NCBI GenBank assembly: GCA_964460985.1
Contig: CAYWQX010000005.1
Location: forward strand, 28,885-92,884
Direction of reading: 5' to 3'
Source: CAZABG01 sp964460985
GTDB taxonomy: Bacteria; Chlamydiota; Chlamydiia; Chlamydiales; Parachlamydiaceae
Length of the DNA: 64,000 nucleotides
Below are positions 1 to 8,891 of this stretch, in pieces (within the stretch, counting starts at the first letter, position 1; each line of letters begins with the position of its first letter). The translations under genes and the position numbers were made by a program. The notes beneath the pieces are model-generated. The model made no database searches, had not been told where the DNA came from, and was given only the letters and a program-made list of their open reading frames with translations.

Positions 1-552
1 GTAAGCGATATCCACGATGCGGAACAAGCCTCGCATGCAGCCCAAGTATTAGATGTTCTTCAGATCCCTGCGTTTCTCTGCCGCCAGACAGATCTTGTTC
101 AAAAGGCGGCTGAAACAAAAAAAGTGGTAAGCGTAAAAAAAGGGCAGTTTTTAGCTCCTTGGGATATGAAAAATGTGGTTAAAAAGATCGAGCAGGCTGG
201 AAATCATCAGATCATCCTCGTCGAAAGAGGCGCTTCGTTTGGCTACAACAACTTGGTTTTTGATCCGCGCTCTATTCCGATCATGCAGTCTTTTAACTAT
301 CCGGTTTGCTTTGACATGACCCATTCTGCTCAGCTGCCCGGAGGGCAGGGCGAGACTACAGGCGGACAAAGGGATATGATTCCCTTCCTTGCAAAAGCGG
401 CGATCGCGGCGGGAGCGAATTTATTATTTATGGAAGCTCATCCTGACCCTGAGTCGGCTAAAAGCGATTCTACAACGGTATTAGATATGAAAACACTCCC
501 TCAGCTTTTGAAAGAGTTAAAAGCTCTTTATAACCTAATTCAAGGTATTTAA
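1..552 (+). CDS. kdsA: 3-deoxy-D-manno-octulosonate 8-phosphate synthase, 3' part
   Basis: The frame is open from the first base, so the 5' part lies outside the window. KdsA condenses arabinose 5-phosphate with phosphoenolpyruvate to Kdo-8-phosphate in the cytoplasm, an early step of lipopolysaccharide inner-core synthesis. The visible 183 residues include the family hallmarks FLCRQTDL, KKGQFLAPWDMKN and a substrate-loop region with FDMTHSAQLPGG. The C-terminus MKTLPQLLKELKAL is typical of the family. The stop codon overlaps the next start by one base (TAATG), so this is the first visible gene of a four-gene operon that goes on with LPS-transport genes. I am sure of the family; only the 5' end is missing. 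Confidence 0.96.
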   Translation, partial: VSDIHDAEQASHAAQVLDVLQIPAFLCRQTDLVQKAAETKKVVSVKKGQFLAPWDMKNVVKKIEQAGNHQIILVERGASFGYNNLVFDPRSIPIMQSFNYPVCFDMTHSAQLPGGQGETTGGQRDMIPFLAKAAIAAGANLLFMEAHPDPESAKSDSTTVLDMKTLPQLLKELKALYNLIQGI

Positions 553-1133
553 TGTTTCGTATAACCACTTTGATATTCATAGCTCTCTGGCTTTTAATCA
601 TGGTGGGAGGCGCATTTTATTTTTTTCATATTGATGAAAACGATGTCAATAATTACAAAGCTTTGCATCAGCAAGGGACAATTGAACAAAATGGAGAGAA
701 AGGAAGGCAGGTTAAAAAAGGGATTTTAAAAGAACTATGGGTCATGAAAGAGGGAAAGCCCCTTCATATTCGTTTAAAAAGCGATGACGCCCTTTTGACA
801 GTAGAAAAAAAAGAGAGCAAATCCGAAGTTGTAGAAGAGATGAGCAATTTGGTCTGCCTTATGCAAGAAGAGCTTTTTCCTGATGAAAATAGGCAGATAG
901 TGCAAAAAATAGAGGCGGCAAAAGCTATTTATTTGTACCGCACCGACAGTTTTTTAGCGGATAACGTTCTTATGACACGATACAAAATCCCCGGAAATAC
1001 CCTTCCTGAAGACATTGCAAACGAAAAGCCGATTTTTAAAGCGACGGCTTCCAAGGTCAGATTTCAAATCAAACAAGAAGGGGGCGTTCAACTTCAAGCC
1101 ACTTCCCTTCAAGCCGAGATGGATGAGACATGA
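552..1133 (+). CDS. LptC-like bitopic periplasmic protein
   Basis: A 193-residue protein with one N-terminal membrane segment (about residues 4-25, very hydrophobic) followed by a polar, beta-rich periplasmic part. Its size, topology and place between kdsA and the LptA/LptB genes fit LptC, the inner-membrane-anchored protein that passes lipopolysaccharide from LptBFG to LptA. Sequence similarity to textbook LptC is not obvious to me by eye, so the assignment rests on topology and context. C. trachomatis is known to have a hypothetical gene in the same place between kdsA and the ABC ATPase gene. The start overlaps the kdsA stop (TAATG) and the end overlaps the next start (ATGA), so translation is probably coupled. 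Confidence 0.65.
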   Translation: MFRITTLIFIALWLLIMVGGAFYFFHIDENDVNNYKALHQQGTIEQNGEKGRQVKKGILKELWVMKEGKPLHIRLKSDDALLTVEKKESKSEVVEEMSNLVCLMQEELFPDENRQIVQKIEAAKAIYLYRTDSFLADNVLMTRYKIPGNTLPEDIANEKPIFKATASKVRFQIKQEGGVQLQATSLQAEMDET

Positions 1134-2449
1134 TCTTATATCTTCTCCTTCTTCCGGCTTTTCTGTGGGGTTTAAGCGATTTAAAATCGGATCAATTTGT
1201 ATTTGATGGAAAAACAGCCCATCTTCAAGGCCATGTGATCCTCAATCACCCTATGGGACATATTGAGGCGGAGAGTGCCGATTTGGAAGTGGATCCCAAA
1301 AAGACAAAAGGTCCCTTCTCGCGGATTGTTTTAAATGGTCATGTTAAAATTCAACGGGATCTCTCAGAAATAGTTGCCTCTCACGCAGATATTCAATGCC
1401 TGCAGGAAGAGGGGATGTTTGTGGGCGATGACAAAGTTCATTTTAAACATTTACTCAAAAATAAAACCCTTATAGTCACTTCCAAACAAGCTTTTATCGG
1501 GTTTAACCCAACCGGCTTCAAATGGCTGAAGGGCCAAGGCGATGTTGTAATCGACTATGACGAGTACTACAAGGGTAAATCTCCTGAATTACACGTCCAG
1601 GCTCTTCAAGAAGGAAGCTACGAAATCACCCTTTTGCCGGAAGCTGAACTGCATGCCAAAACGGGCGAAGTTTTGAAAGGTAAAACAATGAGGTGGCTCA
1701 CCGAATCGGAAGAGATCGAGGTGGAAAAGCCAACCGGAACTCTCCAAAATGGATCGATCGATTTCGAAGGGGATAAACTGACTTGGAACAGTCAAACGGC
1801 TGTTTTGAAAGGCAATGTGCAAATTCGGCTTAAAGATCAGGGGACATGGGTTACAAAAAATACAGTTCGCCTTATGCGAAATGAGAAGGGAGAGTGGTAC
1901 TCCGCTGATGCCCAAGGGCCTGTTTTTTTTACAAGAGTCGCAAATGACCGTGATAAAAGCTTTTCCTTACAAGGATTTGGGCCTGCGCATGCCGATCTGA
2001 TCAACCACAAAATACGCTTTACCTCCATTTCCGAAGACAAACCTGTGCAGCTCTCCGATCAAATGGGGGAAGCTTTTGGGGAGATTCTTGAGCTTTATTA
2101 TGATGGAAAGGAGCTCAAAAAAATTGTGCTCGAAGGAAGCGTCTATCTTTCCCACACAATCAACGGCTCGGTTGAGAGATCCTATGCCAAAGGCGATCGT
2201 TTGACCTATGATCCTAAAACTCAAATATCGACCCTCGAGTCGGACAAGGGAAGAGTCTTTATTTTTGACAAGGTGAATCAGACGGAAGTCTCGGCTCCTA
2301 AAATCATCTTGGAAAGGGATCCTGTCACCAAGAAGGATACCATCAAAGGGGAGGGAGATGTACGCTTCCATTTAGTGGATCAAGAGTTTCAGGAGCTTAA
2401 AAACAGATTTAAACTGGAGGATAAGGCCCATGAACCTGCTCAAAGTTGA
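1130..2449 (+). CDS. LptA/OstA-family periplasmic LPS transport protein, long form
   Basis: A 439-residue protein with a short hydrophobic signal (residues 1-15, ILYLLLLPAFLWG) and repeated OstA-like beta strands. Examples are the segments around FDGKTAHLQGHVILNHP, RIVLNGHVKIQRD, LTWNSQTAVLKGNVQI and IKGEGDVRFHL. The OstA fold forms the beta-jellyroll bridge that carries LPS across the periplasm. Canonical LptA is about 185 residues, so this one holds at least two OstA-like modules and may cover more of the bridge. The start lies in an ATGA overlap with the LptC-like gene, and the 3' end overlaps lptB by 20 bases. The fold assignment is good; the exact orthology (LptA or a fused LptC/LptA) is open. 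Confidence 0.75.
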   Translation: MILYLLLLPAFLWGLSDLKSDQFVFDGKTAHLQGHVILNHPMGHIEAESADLEVDPKKTKGPFSRIVLNGHVKIQRDLSEIVASHADIQCLQEEGMFVGDDKVHFKHLLKNKTLIVTSKQAFIGFNPTGFKWLKGQGDVVIDYDEYYKGKSPELHVQALQEGSYEITLLPEAELHAKTGEVLKGKTMRWLTESEEIEVEKPTGTLQNGSIDFEGDKLTWNSQTAVLKGNVQIRLKDQGTWVTKNTVRLMRNEKGEWYSADAQGPVFFTRVANDRDKSFSLQGFGPAHADLINHKIRFTSISEDKPVQLSDQMGEAFGEILELYYDGKELKKIVLEGSVYLSHTINGSVERSYAKGDRLTYDPKTQISTLESDKGRVFIFDKVNQTEVSAPKIILERDPVTKKDTIKGEGDVRFHLVDQEFQELKNRFKLEDKAHEPAQS

Positions 2450-3152
2450 AGCTCTAGAGAAGAGCTATGGCGGAAGAAAAGTGGTAGGCGGCCTCTCCTT
2501 CGAGGTAAATCCGGGAGAGATTGTGGGGCTTTTAGGACCGAATGGAGCCGGTAAGACGACCGCTTTTTATATGACAGTAGGTCTTATCCGTCCCGATAAG
2601 GGGAAAGTTATCTTTTTAGATACCGATGTCACTTTTATGCCGATGCATAAGCGGGCCTTGATGGGCATGGGATTTTTAGCGCAGGAGCCCTCCGTTTTTC
2701 GAAGCTTAACGGTGGAGGAAAATATCCTTTCGATTCTTGAAAATTCCGAAAAGGACGAAAAAGTGAGAAAAGAGCGTCTAGAATCGCTTTTAGATGAGCT
2801 TCACTTAAAGCCTCTTCGCTATAAAAAAGCGCAGCATTTATCCGGCGGAGAAAGAAGGCGGCTTGAAATCACCCGCTCATTAGTCACGCACCCTAAATTT
2901 CTTTTGCTCGATGAGCCTTTTGCTAATATCGATCCTATCTCGATTCAGGAAGTAAAAGATCTCATTCGTCTCCTTGCGAAGCGGGGTATTAGCATCCTCA
3001 TCACCGACCATAATGCCCGCGAGATCTTCTCCGTTGTCGACCGGAGCTATATTGTGTGTGAGGGACGAGTCATTAAGTCGGGCTCTCCCAAGGAACTGAT
3101 TAATGATCCCGATGCAAAGAAATACTATCTAGGCGAAAATTTCACCTATTAA
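2430..3152 (+). CDS. lptB: LPS export ABC transporter ATP-binding protein LptB
   Basis: A 240-residue cytoplasmic ATPase that powers LPS extraction from the inner membrane by the LptFG permease. Walker A GPNGAGKTT is at residues 36-44, the Q-loop near LAQEP (83-87), the ABC signature LSGGE at 137-141 and Walker B FLLLDEP at 157-163, followed by the switch-histidine region ITDHN. The stretch FANIDPISIQEVKDLI and the C-terminal GENFTY-type end are characteristic of LptB (YhbG). It overlaps the LptA-like gene by 20 bases. The permease genes lptF/lptG are not in this window. It is the last gene of the operon and is convergent with the HlyD gene that ends 16 bases later. Confidence 0.95.
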   Translation: MNLLKVEALEKSYGGRKVVGGLSFEVNPGEIVGLLGPNGAGKTTAFYMTVGLIRPDKGKVIFLDTDVTFMPMHKRALMGMGFLAQEPSVFRSLTVEENILSILENSEKDEKVRKERLESLLDELHLKPLRYKKAQHLSGGERRRLEITRSLVTHPKFLLLDEPFANIDPISIQEVKDLIRLLAKRGISILITDHNAREIFSVVDRSYIVCEGRVIKSGSPKELINDPDAKKYYLGENFTY

Positions 3153-3168
3153 AGTTTGGACGGATCGA

Positions 3169-4527
3169 TTAAATCCCTGTCATGGATCTTATATAGCTAA
3201 GCGGCCGGCGGATAATATAGTAAAACAGAGAAACGTCTTCGCTATACAAGATAGCGGTTCCTTTGAGTCCGATTTTTAAATCATTATCTGGTTTTTTCCA
3301 TTCGGCTTCGGCGATAAAACTGGGCATGTTTTTTTCGCTTAAGGAGGTATAGGTAGAAACATAATCCAGTTGTGCTAGATAAGTTTCGTTAGGACTTACG
3401 TTTAAAACAATTTTCACTTCCGAACCAAGATGAAGATCGAGGTTATCGCTTTCAGGAATCCATATTTTAACTTTAGTGTGTTCAGGATCGCCGATCATCA
3501 TGATCTTTTCACCCACTTGCACCGGATTGCCTCTCCACTCGTCTTTGTTCTTAAGCATGACGATGCCTGCAATCGGTGATTTTACATTGAGTTGGTCCGC
3601 TTTATACTTGGCAAGGTCCAGCATCGCTTTTTCTTTTTTTAGTTTGAGAGATAAAACGGAGTATTCAGCCAGAGATTTTTTGTCTCTAAAGGCAAGCGAG
3701 TTCGCCCGGTTTGCCTCTGCTTGAGCGACGTCTACTTGTCTTTCAGCGACTTTTAATTCATCGAGAGGAACTTTCGAATCATAGGAAAAGAGAAGATCTC
3801 CCTTTTGAACCGTTTGGCCCGGGTTTACTTTGATCTCCTCTATAATTCCTTCAAGAGGGGAGGTGACCATGACCGGATTTTTTGGAACAATCTCGCAAGG
3901 AGCTATAATTCTTAAAGGGATTTGGACAAATAGAAGAGAGATTAAAAGGACTCCGATAGCAATCTTAACCGGTTGGTTGAATAAGTTGGCAAACTGATCT
4001 CTTTTAGCATATTTATTCCAGGCAGCATTATAGTTCTGCATGAGGAAATTTAAGATTTCTACCTCATCATACTGCCACTTGACCCCGTTCCATCGTTCTA
4101 GAAGCATACCCATGACAGGCTCTTCGCTCTCTTTGGAGGGCTGTGTGATCGGAAGCCATACAAATGCCACATGGTCGTGCACGATGCTTTTTTGAAGATC
4201 CGAATCTTCCTGTTCCTTGATTTGGTTGACAGTATCTAGAATCTGAGAATGAGACTTATTTTCGATCCCTCGAATGACCTGTTTCCATTGAGAGGCTAAA
4301 AACGAGTTAGGATTGACTTGCGCATGTCCCGAGACTCCCAAAAGCTCGGCTTTATCTTTATCCAGCTTCCATAAGGAGGCGCGGTTATAGCGCATAATCT
4401 GAATCGTATCATTTAAGAAAAGGAAGATAAGCGACGAGCGGTTCGGGCTTGAGTAGGCTTTGAGGCCGAGGCGGTTGATGGCGGCGAGCAAATGGATGGC
4501 TTGACCGGATTTATCGGGAGTAGTCAT
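3169..4527 (-). CDS. HlyD-family adaptor with N-terminal GAF-like region
   Basis: A 452-residue membrane-fusion protein. The first ~165 residues are cytoplasmic and look GAF-like (alternating strands with NRASLWKLDKDKAELLGVSG and HVAFVWLPI). A single membrane helix follows at about residues 187-207 (VKIAIGVLLISLLFVQIPL), then a biotinyl-lipoyl half-motif (VMVTSPLEGIIEEIKVNPGQTV), a short helical hairpin and a second lipoyl half (VKSPIAGIVML). It lies downstream of another adaptor in an ATGA overlap, with a strong AAGGAG ribosome site before the ATG. Such proteins link an inner-membrane transporter to a TolC channel. The GAF region may sense a ligand or bind the inner-membrane partner; that is inference. 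It belongs with the giant-adhesin locus. Confidence 0.85.
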   Translation of the reverse strand: MTTPDKSGQAIHLLAAINRLGLKAYSSPNRSSLIFLFLNDTIQIMRYNRASLWKLDKDKAELLGVSGHAQVNPNSFLASQWKQVIRGIENKSHSQILDTVNQIKEQEDSDLQKSIVHDHVAFVWLPITQPSKESEEPVMGMLLERWNGVKWQYDEVEILNFLMQNYNAAWNKYAKRDQFANLFNQPVKIAIGVLLISLLFVQIPLRIIAPCEIVPKNPVMVTSPLEGIIEEIKVNPGQTVQKGDLLFSYDSKVPLDELKVAERQVDVAQAEANRANSLAFRDKKSLAEYSVLSLKLKKEKAMLDLAKYKADQLNVKSPIAGIVMLKNKDEWRGNPVQVGEKIMMIGDPEHTKVKIWIPESDNLDLHLGSEVKIVLNVSPNETYLAQLDYVSTYTSLSEKNMPSFIAEAEWKKPDNDLKIGLKGTAILYSEDVSLFYYIIRRPLSYIRSMTGI

Positions 4528-6656
4528 TCCAACTCCTTACCCGAACTTTCACTAGAGCCGATACTCTCTTCCCACTCTTGGAAAATCAAGTGCTCACGAA
4601 TAGGCGATTTGGTTGAGAGTTTTTTGAACGCAGGTTTTTTAGAAAAATCTTCTACGATAGGAGCAAGAGGATAGTCGATGAGGGCGATTTCACCGCTATT
4701 TTCTCCAATATCTGCAAGATCGCCTTGATAGGAGATGGAGGAGATTTTTTTTGCCTCTTTATAGGCAAAGAAAGGAGACAAATTCTCTAGAAGATCGCTA
4801 TTTCTTGCAAAGAAAACGGTCTTTATTTTCTTTAATAAAGCCGTTTTTTCATGAATAGTCTCTTTAATTTGACCCTGATAACTTAAAATCGAAGGGGGGA
4901 TAAATTGTGGAAGCTTTGTCTTTTGATCAAATGCTTCTCTTAACGAACTTTCCTGGCTCAGCTGAACTAAAGGTTGTTTGGTTGGAATTTTTGATTTTTC
5001 GTCTAAATCTCTCTCAATTGTGCTAGAGTAAACAAGCCGGGAAACAGAAGCTGGTAGAGAGCTCTTTTCAGAAACATCTCTCAGCGATGTCTCTAAAGAT
5101 AAAGGTTTATATTCAATTTTTTTAGCAAGATTTGCTTTACCCTCTAACGCTTCTGAAAAAGCGCTTTCATAACTATATGCAAAAGGCATTATAGGCTTAG
5201 GAAGAGAGGTTTTGTTTTCAAAGCTGTTTGACAAGGAGCTCTCGGTTGTGAGCCAAGAATCCGTTTGATCTAAAGATATTTTTGATTTTGTATCCAAATC
5301 AGAATTTAAAGGGATTCTCTGATCGATTGCGAAAGCTTGAAGCGAGACAGGAAGAGAGGTTTTATTTTCAAAACTATTTGAAAAGGAGCTTTCGGTTGTG
5401 AGCCAAGATTCCGTTTGATCCAAAGATATTTTTGATTTTCTGTCCAAAGCAGAATTTAAAGGGCTTTCTTGATTGATTATGACACTTTGAGGAGGGGTTG
5501 GAAGCTGGGATTTCTCATTCAAGGCATCGACAAGCTGTGATTCTAAGAATAGGGGTTCTTTAGGAAATGTCGTAGGTAAACTGCCAAGCTTATCGGTGAT
5601 ATCGGGATTGCCTGTATGGTGGATAGGCTCTTTAAAATAGCTTTCTGACCGGTTGAATTTGGGCTTGAGTTCCTCTCTGACTAAACCGGCAAAAACGATA
5701 GGGGGATTTGAATCAGGAAGAGATGTTTTTTTGCCTAAGCGATAGGTGATTTTTCCTGCATATTGGAGCTCTCCCGCTTGAAGCTTTGTGTTTTGAGATT
5801 CGTTTTTATGAAGAGCGGCTTTTAAGGCCAGTGCATCGGGAAGGGATCCTGAGTAAATAATCGGTTCGATGGATGCCTTGGAAGCTACAGGAGTTGGATC
5901 GGGAGGGATTATTTCAGAAAAAGAGGTGGTTCCGGTCATGCCTGCCATGAGTTGGCGGTCGATATTATCGATCTCGGCTTCCACAGTGATCGTTGAGCTT
6001 GCCGGATCGATGACTGAACCGACTCGTTTAATCCGGGCAGGAAGCGCTTGATTCAATTCTTTCACATGGATGGTTAAAGGACGTCCTATTTCCAACTGGT
6101 TTAAATATTTGGCATCGACCAGCATTTTAGCTAGGAGCACCTCGTCTCCTACGATTTCAGCAAGCGGTTGGCCCACTTGAGGAAGTTCGTGCTCGAACAG
6201 ATTGACGTTTGCCACTTTACCGCGGTAAGGAGCAACAAGGTAGCAGGCGCTTAGCTGCTTTTTGGCAAGTTCAAACTCTGATTGAGCAGTCGCGTATAAA
6301 GCATAGGCTTCCTTGAATTCACTTAAAGAGGCAATTTTGGCTTCAAAAAGCTCTTTTTTAGCTTCGTAGACACTTCTTGCTCGATCCAGGACGGCTTTGG
6401 CTTTTTGAAAGGCGGCGTCATAAATGGAGTCGTCTAGTTTCAGTATCAGATCACCTTGGTCAAAGGAGTCGCCCAGCTTTTTAAAGATCTTTGATACAGG
6501 GCTAGAAATTTGGGCCGATAGAATCGCCTTATGCAGCGGATCTAGTATGACATGAAAATCTGTCTCTTCTAACTCAAGCTGATCGGTTCTTGTTAGGTCG
6601 GCATTTATAGTACCCGTTGTCAGTAAAAATAGCGTTATCCATTTATATCTCTTCAT
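4524..6656 (-). CDS. Secreted HlyD/RND-type adaptor with a long repetitive C-terminal extension
   Basis: I place the start at the ATG at 6656 because it begins a clear signal peptide (MKRYKWITLFLLTTGTINA). An upstream in-frame ATG at 6707 would give a poor leader and overlap the divergent gene. Residues ~20-270 form a short adaptor with a lipoyl half (AQISSPVSKIFKKLGDSF), a helical hairpin, the second half (LVAPYRGKVANVNL) and a beta-barrel (GRPLTIHV). The remaining ~430 residues are not standard: a degenerate repeat of roughly 25-30 residues with pattern ES.L..AL..K..LP, copied about a dozen times. Two adjacent 50-residue units are almost identical (5201-5303 and 5351-5462). The extension may form a long periplasmic or cell-surface arm. 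It shares an operon with the GAF-HlyD gene. Confidence 0.8.
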   Translation of the reverse strand: MKRYKWITLFLLTTGTINADLTRTDQLELEETDFHVILDPLHKAILSAQISSPVSKIFKKLGDSFDQGDLILKLDDSIYDAAFQKAKAVLDRARSVYEAKKELFEAKIASLSEFKEAYALYATAQSEFELAKKQLSACYLVAPYRGKVANVNLFEHELPQVGQPLAEIVGDEVLLAKMLVDAKYLNQLEIGRPLTIHVKELNQALPARIKRVGSVIDPASSTITVEAEIDNIDRQLMAGMTGTTSFSEIIPPDPTPVASKASIEPIIYSGSLPDALALKAALHKNESQNTKLQAGELQYAGKITYRLGKKTSLPDSNPPIVFAGLVREELKPKFNRSESYFKEPIHHTGNPDITDKLGSLPTTFPKEPLFLESQLVDALNEKSQLPTPPQSVIINQESPLNSALDRKSKISLDQTESWLTTESSFSNSFENKTSLPVSLQAFAIDQRIPLNSDLDTKSKISLDQTDSWLTTESSLSNSFENKTSLPKPIMPFAYSYESAFSEALEGKANLAKKIEYKPLSLETSLRDVSEKSSLPASVSRLVYSSTIERDLDEKSKIPTKQPLVQLSQESSLREAFDQKTKLPQFIPPSILSYQGQIKETIHEKTALLKKIKTVFFARNSDLLENLSPFFAYKEAKKISSISYQGDLADIGENSGEIALIDYPLAPIVEDFSKKPAFKKLSTKSPIREHLIFQEWEESIGSSESSGKELE

Positions 6657-6705
6657 GAACCCTTGCCTTAAAAATATCCAAAGACTTAACAACGGTATAT
6701 AAATC

Positions 6706-8841
6706 ATGCCACTTCAGATTCAAGAAAATAGCGAAGATTTAAATAAAATTTTACCTACTCTTCGTCAAGACGTCCAACTGATGGAAGGTCCGCCCGAACC
6801 GGATGGATCTCCGACGTATAGTTTGTATGATCCTGTAAGAGCCTCTTACTTTAAAATTTCCTGGGCAGAGGCGGTTGTTTTTGAAAATTTGAAGTCGAAT
6901 ATGAAAATGGCCGATTTAGTGCAGGCCATTAAAAAAAGATCTACCTTGCAAGTTACACCGGAATCGTTGAATGCCTTTTTTTTAGATGCCGAAAGGCTAG
7001 GTCTTCTTTCTTTAGGGCATGAATCCGAAGAATACATCAAGGAAGCCGAAGCCAGAAAGCAGGGATGGTTCATGTGGCTCATCATGCACTATCTTTATAT
7101 TCAGATTCCTTTATTCCGCCCTGATAATTTCTTAACGAAAACAGTTAAATATGTAAGGCCTCTTTTTTCTAAATGGGCGATCGCTTTTTATGCCGTACTT
7201 CTTTTATCCGGGCTAGTTCTCCTGATCTCCCGATTTCATGAATATATTAATACTTTTACCTACTTTTTCACGTTCGGAGGATTTATAGCGTATGCGCTTG
7301 CTATCTCCCTTGTGAAAGTCATACATGAATTTGCGCATGCGTATGTCTCTAAAAGTGTGGGGATTAGAGTCAGGCAGATGGGGGTTGCCCTAATTGTTTT
7401 TTGGCCGGTTTTATACACCGATGTAACCGATAGCTGGAGGCTCTCCTCAAGGCTGCAACGCTTTAAAATATCTTTTGCCGGGATTGCAGCCGAGCTTGTC
7501 ATCGCCTCGATTGCAACTTGGGGTTGGATCTTAACCGATCCGGGTATTCTCAATAGTATCTTTTTTGTGATCTCTTCGGTCACCTGGATTTCCACCCTTG
7601 CGGTGAACTTAAATCCTTCCATGCGCTTTGATGGATACTACCTTTTATGCGACCTCTGGGGAATTGACAACCTTCAATGGAGAGCGTTTGCCTACACCCG
7701 TTGGTTTTATCGAAAGTGGCTCCTAGGAATAGATATGCCTATGCCAGAGCCGCTGAGTACAAAAAGGCAGGTGGGTTTTTTAGTCTATAGTATTGTCACC
7801 TGGATATGGCGTCTCTCGCTATATATTTTTGTGGCTGTGTTCGTCTATTATAAATTTACAAAAACTCTGGGTATTTTCCTTTTTATACTTGAAATCGCCA
7901 TCTTTATTCTGTGGCCTTTATGGGGCGAGATCTGCCAAGTATGGAAGCTGAAAGAGTTGATTCATCTCAACAAAAGGCTCTTAGCCACGCTGAGTGTACT
8001 AGCCCTTTTTCTCGCCTGGTTTACGATACCGCTTCCTCATTCCCAGACGTTTGTAGCGATCACAGCCCCCCGGGAAGAGCAGCAGGTTTATGCCCCTTAC
8101 GATGGAGTTATGCAAAAAATATATGTTGCAAGAGATCAGGTGGTTCAACCGGGAGATAAGCTCTTTGAGATGACCTCGTTTCCCCTCGAGAATAGAATCA
8201 AGATATTAAAAGAAGATAAAGCCATGAAGGAGCGGGAAGTCATACTCGCTCAAATGAATCCACAAGACAGAGCGCTCATAAAAGAGAAAACGGCTGCTCT
8301 AAGACAATCGGAGAGCGAATTGAAAGCTTTACAGTCTCTAAAGCAAAACCTGACATTGTATGCGGAAATTGGAGGCGTTATCTACCAATATGATGAGTAT
8401 ATCCATGAAGGGCAGCCTGTAAAAAAAGATACTGTTCTTGCTAGAATCTCCCCTTTAAATAAAGCGAGCGTCGATGCCTTTGTCCCTGAAACGGACGTGA
8501 AGAATTTAAAAGTGGGTCAAGAGGTCACTTTTTTTACACACAATTACCGTGAAAGCTATAAAGGGGTGATCTCCTCAATTATCCCTTCCCGCGATCAAGT
8601 CTTAAGCTATCCACAACTCTCTTCCCTTCATGGAGGGGAGCTTCCAACTACCCAAGAGTCTGAAACAAACCGCTTACTATTGGTAGAAAGCTATTATCAA
8701 GTGGAAGTGGATATCGATAATAACCCCCCTTACCGAATCGGCATGACAGGCTATATTGAAGTAAGAGGCGAAAGAATTTCTTACCTAGGTCATTTGCTGA
8801 ATTATTTAACTCGAATCTTCTACCGCGAAAGCACTCTCTGA
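6706..8841 (+). CDS. Site-2-protease (M50) membrane protein fused to HlyD adaptor, with N-terminal PqqD-like domain
   Basis: A 711-residue fusion. Residues ~1-110 resemble a PqqD-type winged-helix, peptide-recognition domain. Residues ~130-440 are a polytopic M50 protease core with the zinc motif HEFAH at 207-211 and the second motif NLNPSMRFDGYY with Asp309, as in site-2 proteases. Residues ~445-711 are periplasmic HlyD-like, with two lipoyl halves (VYAPYDGVMQKIYVARDQVV and LYAEIGGVIYQYDEYIHEG) around a short hairpin, then a beta-barrel. The catalytic residues look intact. It is divergent from the two adaptors (49 bases between starts) and convergent with the giant gene (50 bases). It may recognise or cut the giant protein's N-terminus or act as the inner-membrane part of its exporter; both are inference. 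Confidence 0.85.
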   Translation: MPLQIQENSEDLNKILPTLRQDVQLMEGPPEPDGSPTYSLYDPVRASYFKISWAEAVVFENLKSNMKMADLVQAIKKRSTLQVTPESLNAFFLDAERLGLLSLGHESEEYIKEAEARKQGWFMWLIMHYLYIQIPLFRPDNFLTKTVKYVRPLFSKWAIAFYAVLLLSGLVLLISRFHEYINTFTYFFTFGGFIAYALAISLVKVIHEFAHAYVSKSVGIRVRQMGVALIVFWPVLYTDVTDSWRLSSRLQRFKISFAGIAAELVIASIATWGWILTDPGILNSIFFVISSVTWISTLAVNLNPSMRFDGYYLLCDLWGIDNLQWRAFAYTRWFYRKWLLGIDMPMPEPLSTKRQVGFLVYSIVTWIWRLSLYIFVAVFVYYKFTKTLGIFLFILEIAIFILWPLWGEICQVWKLKELIHLNKRLLATLSVLALFLAWFTIPLPHSQTFVAITAPREEQQVYAPYDGVMQKIYVARDQVVQPGDKLFEMTSFPLENRIKILKEDKAMKEREVILAQMNPQDRALIKEKTAALRQSESELKALQSLKQNLTLYAEIGGVIYQYDEYIHEGQPVKKDTVLARISPLNKASVDAFVPETDVKNLKVGQEVTFFTHNYRESYKGVISSIIPSRDQVLSYPQLSSLHGGELPTTQESETNRLLLVESYYQVEVDIDNNPPYRIGMTGYIEVRGERISYLGHLLNYLTRIFYRESTL

Positions 8842-8891
8842 TTTATCAAGCGGATACCTCCGAATACTTTAAAAAAAACGGCATCCAATTT

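Noticed and set aside
6657..6707. Longer N-terminus for the repeat-bearing adaptor from the ATG at 6707.
   Set aside because: It would place 17 hydrophobic residues before a good signal peptide and overlap the divergent M50 start.
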